A stretch of 64,000 nt of DNA. It comes from Metridium senile. Its lineage: Eukaryota > Cnidaria > Anthozoa > Actiniaria > Metridiidae. Positions 21,932 to 45,300 of the stretch are shown one piece after another (the stretch's first letter is position 1; every line of letters begins with the position of its first letter). The notes under the pieces are model-generated. The model was not told where the DNA came from, did no database searches, and saw only the letters and a program-made list of their open reading frames with translations. Both the position numbers and the translations under genes were made by a program. The stretch lies in contig OX459096.1 in assembly GCA_949775045.1 (NCBI GenBank), forward strand, positions 47,917,790 to 47,981,789. Reading direction: 5' to 3'.

Positions 21932-22708
21932 GATACGGAAGCATTGACACCAATATAGAGTTTGGAATTTTATTTCATTTAAATCCCAAAAGGAGTTTTT
22001 CTAAAATGCATATTTATGTTAAAGGGCCATGACTGACCGATTAACAATTTACTTTATCAAGACAGAGAAACAGTAAAGTAGATTGCTGCTCTCCGAACCG
22101 TGAAGAGAGTTACTACAACGCGTACGGGATTCCCTGTATTATTTACAGCTATAAGCGACACTAAACTAGCTCATTTTAAGTTAACATGTATCTTCTTTTC
22201 CTGTCACAGAACTTTCAGCGATCATAATCAGTGCTGACTGCATTGCCTAGTCTGGGTCCTTGCCCGCTGAGCATAGGCAATTTATGCCATATAAGACGAA
22301 CTTAGGAAATTTAAGGCAATCGAAGGAAGTTCCAGCACAAATTGTGTGTAAACATATATGATTAATTATGCATATAAATATAGCGATTTTAGGTGACGCA
22401 AGGACGCAGAAGGTATACTGCAGAAGATACTGTGCGCTTGTGCGTTTTTTTCTTTCCTATAAAATTAGCTCTCGTATGCTATATACAAATTTGGTTTAAA
22501 AGGACCATGATAATTAATTGCTTTACACGGGAGAGACTTCTGATGTTGATCCCTTCTGAAAATAATAAAAATAAAAAAGCATTTAACACGTAATATCATT
22601 TTGAATATATAACAATAATATTGATGACATCGAGGAGGATGTCGTGGTGTTGATGAAGATGAGAGCGATGACAAAGTCTAAGTTAAACAGGATTATAATC
22701 ATAGTGAT
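21932..22708. other. Unassigned intergenic sequence
   Basis: No gene or convincing repeat structure seen. Short frames here have no recognisable homology. Confidence 0.4.
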
Positions 22709-22710
22709 AG

Positions 22711-22783
<73 letters not shown>

Positions 22784-22834
22784 GCACTTTATTTCAATAG
22801 GGTAACTAGAATTACACAAGTAATTTTCATCTAG
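22709..22834 (-). mobile_element. Non-LTR tail with (ATT)n, copy 1
   Basis: On the plus strand, (AAT)n is followed by AAAGCACTTTATTTCAATAG and 'ggtaactagaattacacaag'. The same roughly 55-bp tail recurs at 26548-26608. On the minus strand this is a 3' end with an AATAAA signal running into (ATT)n. Confidence 0.6.
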
Positions 22835-23392
22835 TGACGATGATAGTGGAGATGATGAAAGTGATGATGACGATAGTGATGATGATGATAGTGATGATGA
22901 CGATAGTGATGATGATGAAAGTGATGATGACGATAGTGATGATGACGATAGTGATGATGACGATAGTGATGATGATAGTGATGATGATGATAGTGATGAT
23001 GATGATAGTGATGATGATGATAGTGATGATGATGATAGTGATGATGACGATAGTGATGATGATGATAGTGAGGATGACGATAGTGATGATGATGATAGTG
23101 ATGATGATGATAGTGATGATGACGATAGTGATGATGACGATAGTGATGATGAGGATAGTGATGATTATGATAGTGAGGATGACGATAGTGATGATGATGA
23201 TAGTGAGGATGACGATAGTGATGATGAAGATAGTGATGTTGACGATAGTGATAGTGATGATGATAGTGATGATGACGATAGTGATGATGATGAAAGTGAT
23301 GATGACGATAGTGATGATGACGATAGTGATGATGATGATAGTGATGATGATGATAGTGATGATGATGATAGTGATGATGACGATAGTGACTA
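22835..23392 (+). repeat. 15-bp (Asp-Asp-Asp-Asp-Ser) minisatellite
   Basis: About 36 units, mostly GATGATGACGATAGT with some 12-bp variants, all multiples of three. In the AGT-GAT frame there is no stop from a TAA near 22821 to the TAA near 23392, giving about 185 Ser/Asp-rich codons. Differences are mainly GAT/GAC changes and Asp-to-Glu. The frame has no ATG, so translation would need an upstream exon. Most likely it is a simple minisatellite. Confidence 0.85.
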
Positions 23393-24073
23393 AAATGATA
23401 GTGGTGGTTTTGATAATGACCGTGATAACGACGTTGAGGCTGGTAATAATATAGAAAAATTCATTGGATGACGAGGGAATTCCACGTTGAATTTCACGAG
23501 AAAAACGATATCGCACGAATCGCGGAGCGATTGAATCCCATACCGACACGGTTTTTATCGTTATGTGAAATTTATTTTAACAGAAGTGAATTTTAGTACG
23601 CGCGACTAAAAAGCCATTTATAAAGTACTTGCTTTTCGATGATCAATTCAAGTCTGTTAGGGAGCACATATATACAAATCTAAACAGAGTTCTTTACTGA
23701 AGCTATCAATGAAGAAGTCAAGGACTTTACACTTGAAATTCGGCAATGGATCGTCAATGGATTCAGCTAGAATGCAACGACAAAGGAAAATACAAACTGA
23801 AGATGTTGTTTAATTTTATGAAAGTTTAACCGCCAGAAAAACCTCTCAAAAGCCGACTGATGGCTACAAATTTAGGTATGTTTTTACTGGGATACCTGTG
23901 GTATCACAGTCTTAAAATGCCTTTTTTTTTCTCCTGCCCGACAAAATGAACAAATTGCGCAATATTACCCAGAGGGTAATTGCGGCCTCACAATAGCCTC
24001 GACGCCATGACATGTTGTCCCATTGATTTCGTTGATACCATGACAACCCTGATATCGTCCCATCATATATTAG

Positions 24074-25288
24074 CACAGGCTTCCCACACTATCAATTTGT
24101 GGTTTTGGGCTTCCTGTGGTATTTAACGGCTCTTTCGAAGTTCAATATGGATAACGTTCAAATATGGTCCCGTTTGAAATCTCTTCTTTAGTCAGTAATA
24201 TTTTTCTTTTCCGTAATAAAAGATTATGAGTTTATGAACGTTTCTGTGTGGTTTTCTTGGGTTTTAGTGGCCATTTAAGGAGGTTTTGAGGATGGCGAAT
24301 TTCAACGGTCATCGGCGTGTCAATAAAATTACACAAGGTAGGCAGCTCTCGATCTAGCGGACCCCAATCACCTCTAAATATCACCCGAAAATCCACTCTT
24401 TCCCTGTGACTACAAAACTCAGCTTTTGATACAGTACAAAGTAGATATAAAAGAACAACATACCAAAATTTCAAACGAATCGATCAATGTTTTACCCATA
24501 AAAAGTTCTGCTAAACGTTCGAAATGTGCCTTCTCCCTATGCTCTGACAATCGAGAGCGACCAAGCGCTAACGAAACAACAACTTGCCCCCCTCCCCCAC
24601 ACTTGAAACATGGCTCGAATATTTGAACTTCTAAACACAAAAGGCAAAATACGTATATTTGTTTAGTGGAAGATTATTTTTCTTGTGGATAAAGAAAGTA
24701 GCTTTTATTTTTTTCGTTATAAAAATCAAAAATAGCTTAATATTCGAGCCATGTTTCAAGTGTGGGGGAGGGGGGCAAGTTGTTGTTTCGTTAGCGCTTG
24801 GTCGCTCTCGATTGTCAGAGCATAGGGAGAAGGCACATTTCGAACGTTTAGCAGAACTTTTTATGGGTAAAACATTGATCGATTCGTTTGAAATTTTGGT
24901 ATGTTGTTCTTTTATATCTACTTTGTACTGTATCAAAAGCTGAGTTTTGTAGTCACAGGGAAAGAGTGGATTTTCGGGTGATATTTAGAGGTGATTGGGG
25001 TCCGCTAGATCGAGAGCTGCCTACCTTGTGTAATTTTATTGACACGCCGATGACCGTTGAAATTCGCCATCCTCAAAACCTCCTTAAATGGCCACTAAAA
25101 CCCAAGAAAACCACACAGAAACGTTCATAAACTCATAATCTTTTATTACGGAAAAGAAAAATATTACTGACTAAAGAAGAGATTTCAAACGGGACCATAT
25201 TTGAACGTTATCCATATTGAACTTCGAAAGAGCCGTTAAATACCACAGGAAGCCCAAAACCACAAATTGATAGTGTGGGAAGCCTGTG
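24074..25288. mobile_element. Near-perfect 1.2-kb palindromic element with 7-bp target duplication
   Basis: The ends CACAGGCTTCCCACACT and AGTGTGGGAAGCCTGTG are bracketed by ATATTAG at 24067-24073 and 25289-25295. The arms are about 24074-24624 and 24739-25288 (550 bp each) and look essentially identical, separated by about 113 bp of AT-rich sequence. Encoded short frames on the two strands are therefore the same peptide and are artefacts. The CAGG-type termini resemble hAT elements, but a 7-bp duplication is not the usual 8. Confidence 0.85.
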
Positions 25289-25295
25289 ATATTAG

Positions 25296-26547
25296 GTCTG
25301 TGTCTTGTTTTTATTTGTGATGTGATTGACGGTGATTGGCGTTGTCACTATTTTTACAGAAAATAACACGTGAAGTCAAGTCATTGTCATTGTTCGATCG
25401 AATATCGACTCGTGTTTACTCGTTTAACTCTGATCCCGCGGAAACTAATGGCTATATTAGACTGATGATCGCCTAGACATTCATTATTATTAGTTGCTGT
25501 ACTACAGGGTTGACACCCGAAATATAGCTAGCTATTTTCCTCTTTATAAGGACGAGGATATCTTGGCCGGAAGGATCCGCCGTTAGCAAAGTCGTCATTT
25601 CTAGCACAAAACAGAAGCCGATGTGCCAGCAGAATTGCATTCGCTACGGCATATTATCTAGCACTTCCAAACAGAAATCTTGAGTTCATATTGATTAATG
25701 TGCTATTTTTGTTCTTCACAATGTCGGAGAACGTGAATTCCATCACGAAACCTACAAAGCGAACATTGTCAACACGAGGGCAACACGCCGATCGATATAA
25801 ACATTCAAATCGGCCTGTCTGAAAACCACTCTAAACAGCCCAAATCGCCTCAAAAGTTACACATATTGCTTGAGTAACTATCTATCTTTCTTGTTCTGAC
25901 GTTCAATTCTCAAGAACAGCTGCATAAAAGTCCCTCTGAGACAGTTTTAGAACTCTATATCGCATACTCAAATCTAGTAAGCCTTTGGGCTCTTGGGGGG
26001 AGGGAACGGGGTGAAATGTCAACATTTTGTAACACAGGCATCCCGGTACATAGAAATATCGAGCAGATTCAAACAAGCCCAAAAATCACACACATTTTTT
26101 CTTTTTGTGAACTGGGAAAATAGGATTTTATGCACTGGTCATCAATCAAATAAAACACACATGGCAATAATATTTTAGCAAAACACAATTTAAGAGTTGA
26201 CTTTTAATGATATATAAAAAACTACTGAAATGATACGTTGGGTGTAAACAACAAAATAAACATAGTCATTGTCAAAAATGTTGTCCTGTGAAAAAAGACT
26301 TAAAGACCAAAAGAATTATCATCTGATGATTTGTATATTTGTTTTAAACGATATAAATTCTGGTTTCAAACTCTATAGTGAGTAACAGTGAACAGAGAAT
26401 AATAATTATGAACTCTACTTATACAATAATTTCTGGTATCGAGTATTTAGGGCGAGTATATATAAGGTCTGACATGACATTTCTTTTGGTCTAAATGACT
26501 TTTTTGGTGGACAACATCAATAACATTGTCTGTATAAGAGAGAAAAA
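25296..26547. other. Unassigned intergenic sequence
   Basis: No gene recognised. Base composition is mixed, with no clear inverted or tandem repeat. A 61-codon frame at 25993-26178 has no recognisable homology. Confidence 0.4.
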
Positions 26548-26608
26548 TAATAATAAAGCACTTTATTTCAATAGGGTAACTAGAATTACACAAGTAATTT
26601 TCATCTAG
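26548..26608 (-). mobile_element. Non-LTR tail with (ATT)n, copy 2
   Basis: Nearly identical to 22780-22834 over about 55 bp, here with only two AAT units. This shows that the tail exists independently of the long microsatellite. Confidence 0.6.
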
Positions 26609-27951
26609 GCCCTTGGCGTGACTTGATCCACGCTTTCAGCATAGTCAGTAGTCCAACGGCAATAGCTCTTAACAAGACCCTGGCTCCCAAGGATCCACTA
26701 CCATCCAGGTATCCCAGTTTACCCTGCCAACAGGGTCTAGTTTTCTTTTAAACGATGTCAGTTAAAACGATGTCAGTTAAGTTTTTAAGAAACGGCTAAA
26801 ATAATACAAATCTATTCTAGTAAAGTTTTCGCTTACTTTCATCAGAAAGATCGATGAGTAAAAACCTCAAACTTTTAACTTCTACTTTCTAAAGGTAGAA
26901 GACATACACTGAAACTAGTACTGTAATGAACATGTTCAAAGCTGCGAGTTTTTGAATCACAAACCATTAGCTATTAGTTTTTGTTTCGTGTTTATGTTTA
27001 GGGTTGAAGTTTGCAAACTACCCGTGAAATTGAAAATAGAGCTCATTGATATCTGTTTTGAAATTGTCTGTCTGTTTATCTTATGTTCCACGACTCAGGA
27101 AAAGTGATTTGATGATTAAAAATGTTGTCTTTGATTGAAAAATTGCCGTTGAAGTCGTGAAAACAGCGACTGAAAGAGAAAGAAAATGATCACTTTTCCG
27201 AGTCGCAGGATAAAAATTGCTCTTTTTTAAAAATTCGTCTATTAGCAAGTTAATCATTGGCCTCTATACTCTTTGAAGTTAATATTACTTGTTTTGTCGA
27301 TTTATCTTTTTCAGTAATGTACGGAAAATAATGTGAAAACCTACATTTGTCAAAAATTATCGCCATGCTATCGCCTTGTTGATGCTAAAAAGTGTTTTTT
27401 TTCTTGCGTTTTTAAATCTTTCAGAAAGTCGAATTGAAAGTTTGGTAATTCGTAATATTCGTCCGTTTGTTTAGGGAAATTGTAATTCATTGAGGAAAAA
27501 AGCTTTTGAAATAAAAATGTTGTCAAGAACAGTAACCAAAAAGCAAGGGAAAGCAAAACAAAGCGCGGGCCTCAGACTGCGATCATATTTAAAGTAAAAC
27601 TCGCCTTTTAACAAAGTTAGCTATTTGCATTTATATTCTTTATGACATAATCTTCATTTTTGTTTGTTTTGTACTATCATATGCTAAGAAAATCAAGCGA
27701 AAATAAGACAAAAACAAAATTTATTTGTGCGGGATACCTGATTTTTCATTGAATTCAGCTTTGATAGCTGAATCCTTCGCTATCTACGTCACAGATTCGT
27801 CAACTCGGACCAATCAGCGCGCGAGTTTGTTATGTGATAACGTGATAACGACGTTGAGGCTGGTAATAATGATGGTAATAAAGGAAAAGATACTGAGGAC
27901 AAGTCATATTTTGATAATTGAGGAGTTGAGATAATTCACTGTCAATAAAGG
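26609..27951. other. Unassigned sequence downstream of TUBG1
   Basis: No gene recognised. A short direct repeat 'aaacgatgtcagttaa' occurs twice near 26751-26780. A 30-bp stretch at 27841-27870 is identical to 23421-23450. Confidence 0.4.
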
Positions 27952-28046
27952 TAGCCTGCAAAACAGGCGTTCTTTTGGGTTTTGGGGAAAAATCGGATTT
28001 TGGAGTTCCTGAGTTGTCTTGATACCCGCAAGAAACATGGGTCCGT

Positions 28047-39138
<11,092 letters not shown>

Positions 39139-39321
39139 GACACAAACTTTCTGTGTATTATTGCCAGAAAAAAGCAATGAATTTGTGCAAAAAGGTCCTG
39201 AAAGACTTCAGGCGAGCCAAATATCGAAAATGGCGGCAAAAATATTAAAGTACGACGAAAGAGGTCTGGGGCGAGAATAGAAATTGGGCTTCCTGTGGTT
39301 CACGTGGTTTATGTTTCCAAG
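39139..39321. promoter_or_regulatory. Head-to-head promoter of TUBG1 and POLR1B
   Basis: Only 183 bases separate the start codons. Candidate sites are AAAATGGCGGC at 39227-39237, which matches the YY1 consensus seen in many TATA-less promoters, and a canonical E-box CACGTG at 39301-39306, the type bound by Myc/Max at ribosome-biogenesis genes. No TATA box is seen. A second ATG at 39311 is out of frame with POLR1B. Confidence 0.65.
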
Positions 39322-42300
39322 ATGGCGCCCGTGGAGGGGCCGAAGAAGGCTGACTCTTTCCCTTCATTGAAGAATTTAACTTCGTCTAACTATGGGAAAC
39401 TATCAGGACATCAGAAAAAGGTTCTTTAATATATGTTTTATGTATTGTTTATGTTGTACTGTACTTTAAAGCATTTTAGGGTAGTTTTCTCGCAGTTAAT
39501 ACTTTGTTAATGTTTTGCACGTGTTCCACAGATCATGCAGGACCTTGTACGTCCACATACAGATTCCTTTAATTTTATGCTCGAAGAAGGACTAACAGTT
39601 GCCATACAGGTTCGTAATAAATTCTACTGCTATATAGCAATAATATTACCAATAAAGAATAATTATTTTCAATGTATCAAAATGCATTCCTTAAAACAAA
39701 AAAAATACTTTTTTGAAATAGGGCCATTCCACTTTATATCTACATTCCCACCCCTGATGACAAGGTCGATTCATTTTGACCCCTTCAGAAAATATGCGTT
39801 TTCAAGTCACCCCTTCAGAAAAAAAGTAATGCCCCCTCTCTCTCTCTCCTTTCTTGTTTTTAAATTATTAAGACCTATTTCTAGTTTTGTGTAAATAATG
39901 AAATGAACTAAAACTTATCCCAGAGTGTTGAGTACGTACTTGTGCATCTTCACATTTACGATAATTTACCTCTGGCACATTGACGGCACACATGGTCTAT
40001 TATATAAGGCTTTGATCATACCTTCCAAGTCTTGAAGTACTGCAGTGCCTACATTTAATCCTCTATTAATGGACAGTTACTTCGTCAGTCATTTATTCAG
40101 CTCGTCAGAAAAACAATAGTCGTTTTCACAATTCCGTCCAGTGACCACGAATAATAGCTCCAAGTCGAGGTTTGCGTTGCTGGGCATGATAAATTATAGT
40201 TTTGTTATGTGCAGCAACTGAAACCTTGACTTGGAACTATTATTTGTGGTCACTTAACGGAACTGTGAAAAGGTATCTTGTCAATTCTTGCTATTATGTT
40301 AGACAATATGTTGTTCTTGTACCTTTCTCTATTTCTTTCTTGTTTTCCCCTTGTGTCTGTCTTGTCATTAACTGTTTTTGTATCTTGTTATTTATAGAAA
40401 TATATAAAAAAAAGAAATAAACTAAAACTTGAAGTGAAATATGATATTGAATTCTTGAAATTTTTTAACTGTTTCAGGGTATTAGAGCTTCTGAATTCAT
40501 GACTGCTGCTGGACAACAGGTCTCCATTTACTTATCTGTAAGTTTGTCTCTTTTTACCATTGTATGTACAGTTTTAAATACCCTGCGAGCAGAGTCTCCT
40601 TTGCCTTCCCCGTGAGAGAGAAAGGAAAGAGAGACTCTGCCGAAAGCCTGTCGTTTTTCATTTGAGCATGCCCGCCGGTTGCTTAGAAACTGAATAATTT
40701 CCACGCCCACTTGCTATAAAATAACATTTCCGTTTCCGGTAACCTTCGAACTCGTACAACTTGTGCGAACTGATAAATGAGCGACTTGCCGTCTTGTCTT
40801 GTCTTGTAAAGAAACAAAGGTATCTTGTCCCAAGATAAATTCTGTTATTCCTCTCTCTTGATAAGTCGATAATTGAAATTTCTTCAAGGAAAATAGACTT
40901 TCAAACACGTCAGTTATAGCCTTACAAACGGTCGCCGCCATATTATGCTTGTGGGCGCAGTTTTTGTCATCGGAAAATAAATCATTAATTCAACCGTGCG
41001 CACAAAAACAAGTTTGAAACGGAAGCAAAACCAGTTTGACTAGCCCTAGTCTTGGGCTAGCGGTACATGAAAGAAACGACAGGCTTTCGGCAGAGTCTCT
41101 CTTTCCTTTCTCTCTCAAGGGGAAGGCAAAGGAGACTCTGCTCGCAGGGTAAGTTTTAAAATTATATATTAGTCAAGTTGTTTGCCGTTTTGTTACTGTG
41201 TGACTGGCTGTAGTCACTTACAAAAACTTTTGATGAATTTTTGACATTACTTTGACATGTTTTCATCTCAATCAGACCAATCAGGTACAAGTTTATATCG
41301 AGAGGAGGAGACTTTAGAAACATTGATGTCTGTAATTGGTCCGATTGGAATGAAAAAATGTCAAAATAATGTCAAAAATACATCAAAGTTTTTGTAAGTG
41401 ACTACAGTATGGCAAGTCACATTAAAGAAATGTATTGCACCTCTTACTAATCTTATAACAAATTTTATCTTGTGCAATAGTTTTATTCTACATTATTGTT
41501 GATTTCAATCTTATCTAACAGGATGCAATGATTGGGATGCCTTCTATCTCTGAAACCAATGTACATTCATCACACCTAAAAGTATTCCCAACAGAGGTAA
41601 TGATATGTTTTTTTTATACATGTTTATTGTGAAATACACAGTCAATGTCATTAAAATTGTCCACATAAAGTAGAGATTAACACTACAACAAGTGACATGT
41701 GATTCTTTGTTTTTAGCAAATTAATTTTTTTGGGCCTCCTTAGTTCTTTCCTGGCAGTTGTCTACTGAGGATTTACCATGGTCATATTTGATCTAATAAT
41801 ATTATAATGTTTATAATATAATAGTAATAATGTTTTTTTTTAAGTGCCGTGAAGGTGGTTTAAGCTATAAAGCCAAGCTGCATGTTACTGTCCAGTGGAA
41901 AGTTGATAATGAGGTTCAAGGAAGCTGTTCTAAAGTTATTGCTTTAGTGCCAATGATGGTCAAGGTGTGTTTTAACTAGAGTACAAACAAAGCGTGCAAC
42001 ATAAGGAGTACTAAATAGTGATATTTTATGCTAATTTTATTGTTTCTATTGTTTTATTAGCATTATTTAGTACTAATGAGAACTACTGGTTTCATAATCC
42101 ATTGCCTATATTTTATTGCTGATAGATTTGATAAAGCATAGGATTGGTTAACTGCAAAAACAGGAATTTTGCAGCAGAGTCCCATGGTCATTATCGTTTT
42201 TTTTTTTTCAGTTGTTTGTTTGCCTTTCACAAAAATGACCAGGATATCCTGTTTTAATTATTTAGTTTATTAGTTTATGTAGCTTAAACTGTTGCATATA

Positions 42301-45300
42301 ATACATTTTTTCTTTCTAGTCCAATAACTGCTCTTTGGCTAACCTTTCACCAAAAGAACTGGTTTCTCACAATGAAGAAGCTGAGGTCAGTACTGCATAT
42401 TTCATTATGCAATACTACTGAAATTACTCAACTGTTAGCACTACCAAAGAAATGATCAACAGCGTTTTGAATGCCGGTTAACTCACATGACTATTTCCTC
42501 AAAATAAGTTAACTGGAATTCAAAACATGATCAATTGTTTTATTTGGCCGTGCTAACAGTTGATTAATTTTGGTAGTATCTATGTAAAGATAACACAAAC
42601 CATCCTAAATTAGCACTGTTAAATGAGTATATTATATCTATATAGAAAACTTACACTTATAGGTCAATAAAATGTCAGATACACTGAAGAACTGTTGCTG
42701 AATTAAAAGAGTTAAAACTGCAAGGATACTTAGGAAAGCTTTAAATTAATCACATAATTCATAATTGATTCCTTATAATTCACAATATATTTTGTGAGTG
42801 TGTGGACTATTTATTTTTTTGATTCATCATTTTGTTTTTCTTTTTGATGTTTTCAAGGAAGCTGGTGGATATTTTATAATCAATGGAATTGAGAAAGTTA
42901 TAAGAATGCTTATATTACCAAGAAGAAATTATGTAAGTTAATTATAAGCACTTATTGGATTCATGAGGTTTTTGTGATATCCGAAATAATCAAGGACGAG
43001 GCAAGTGTAATCAGCCAAGGCCGGATTATCACAAAAACCGAATTCAATAATTGTTTTATGAAAAAAAGTTATTACTTATTGCTTATAGTTAAAGTTATTG
43101 CTTATTGTGTTGCCTCAAATGATATTAAACTGAATGCTTTTAAGATATTTTATTACAATCATTGATATTTGTCTATAAAGAATTTATATATCATAAGTAT
43201 TAAATATCATTATATTTCATTTAGCCAATGGCTATTGTCAGGCCATCCTGGAAAAACAGAGGGCCACTTTATACAGAATATGGTGTTCAAATGAGATCTG
43301 TCAGAATTGATCAATCTGCTGTTGTAAGTATTCTATTGATAAGCTTCCAATGTACCTTATTTACTTGACAATGTAATAATGTGGTTTTAGATTCAACATC
43401 TCCTCAATTCAGTTTTTTCTCAGAAAAAAATCAGGGTTTGAATTTTGCATGAAGTCATTTTTTTCCTTTAATAATCAAATCTTAGAGGATGATTTTAATA
43501 TTGCATAACTATGATCATGGGTTTGATAAGATGATATTATTTTCCTGGTATTAATTTTCCTTGGAAGGGAATTTACAAGAATGTGAGGCTAATAATGTGT
43601 GTGTTATTCATAATAGTATTTATTGGTTTTGTATTTTACAGAATATGATGCTGCACTATCTATCTGATGGAAGTGTTGTTATGTGTTTTGGATACCAAAA
43701 AGAGTTGTTCTATGTCCCTATAGTTTTCATCTTAAAGGTATGAGAATATAGTTTAAATTATAAGCTTATGTTTTTCATGTGTATACATCTAGTAAACACT
43801 TGAGATAAAACAAAACTTTAGATAAAATGACCTTGCCTGAGCTTTCTCTGTGGGGGGAACTATAGCTTCAAGGTGAGACTTGAGTAGACAAGAGTAAAAG
43901 CTCAATCTTAAACTTGGTTATAAATTGTATTGTGGCCTTTGAAGTAAAGGCCCAGCAAACATCTTCAACATCCGTTTGATTTTGTTGAATGCTGTAGAAT
44001 GGTTGTTGAACAATGTAGAAAGGGGGTGGCAAATGGCTTCAACATTACCATTCAACAAAATCGATAGGATGTTGAAGCAGTTTGCTCTGGCCTCAAGGGA
44101 AAGGTCTACATTTTATTATGTGTAAAAGACAACTTATACTCAATAGCATGGACCACTCTTATATGACTACACTCATAACAACAATAATTATTCTTTGTGT
44201 ACAAGTGAATGGAGAAGCTTTTTCTGGTAGGAAATGTTCTAACAAGAAAATTGTATTTTTGTTTCAAGGCTCTGCTCAACACAACAGATCAATATATTTA
44301 CCAAGAACTAATAAAAGGAGAAGAGGATAATACATTCTTAAAAGAGTGAGTTTGTTGGAGCAAAACTTTCCAAGTACATTTATTTGTTTTAACACTAATA
44401 TTTTTGACATTGTGTTTATATTGTAGTTGTGTTGCAACAATGTTACGAACTGCACAAGAAGAAGGAGCTACAAATCAAAAAACTGTTCTAAATTATATAG
44501 GTAAGAGTTAATATTGTAAATATCATGAGCAACCATTCTAACTGGGAATTCACCATTTATTTTCTATTATAAATTACATTCAGAAGAAACACAAATATTG
44601 TATGTGACTTATGAAACAATGTCCAAGTAAATCTGACAAGAAAATTCAAGTCAAAACTATGCAAATGAAGAAGTTTCTGTACCATTAGTTTTATGATTTT
44701 AATTGAGTTTTAGAGGTAAAGATGTTATATCCATTCATGCATTTATTCATTCATGTCATAGGTGAGAGATTCAGGGTAAAAGTGAGACTTCCAGAGTGGT
44801 ATACAGATGAGACAATTGCAAAGTTTTTACTCAAGTAAGCACCATATGATTTCTATAATAATCTGAAGTACAGTTATATTAAGCTAAGATACCATTACTT
44901 CAGAATCAGTATTTTTGTGTTATTATTTAACTGTAGAATTGTCTTCTTTTTCAGGGAGTGTGTGTGTGTTCATCTTGAAAGTTCAGTTGACAAGTTCCAC
45001 ATGCTAACGTAAGAGCAAGTTCCTTACAAGATATTTATGTGATAATAACCAAAGAGCTATTATGGTATTCATGCAGCTACATTCCATTAATAATTCAAAC
45101 TTCAGTGTCTTTGAGAATAGTTATCAGCCATCAATGTGTTTTCAGTGTCTTCTTTACACTTACAATAGATGTGTCATTGTGACGTTAAGCAATTATTGGA
45201 TAATGTATTAACTGAAGAACCCCACAAAGTGTAGAGCTCCCTCAGGGGAATATGATGATGATGATGATGATGTAAATGATAATAATTGTTGTTTCTGTGA

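Noticed and set aside
22827..23549. 240-codon and 206-codon Ile/Thr/Val and Met-rich frames
   Set aside because: Off-frame readings of the 15-bp minisatellite.
24232..25130. A conserved small protein encoded twice in opposite directions
   Set aside because: The identical frames come from the perfect inverted arms of one palindromic element.
39311..39313. Upstream ATG as the POLR1B start
   Set aside because: It is in a different frame; the ATG at 39322 leads into the family-matching sequence [13 protein letters not shown].
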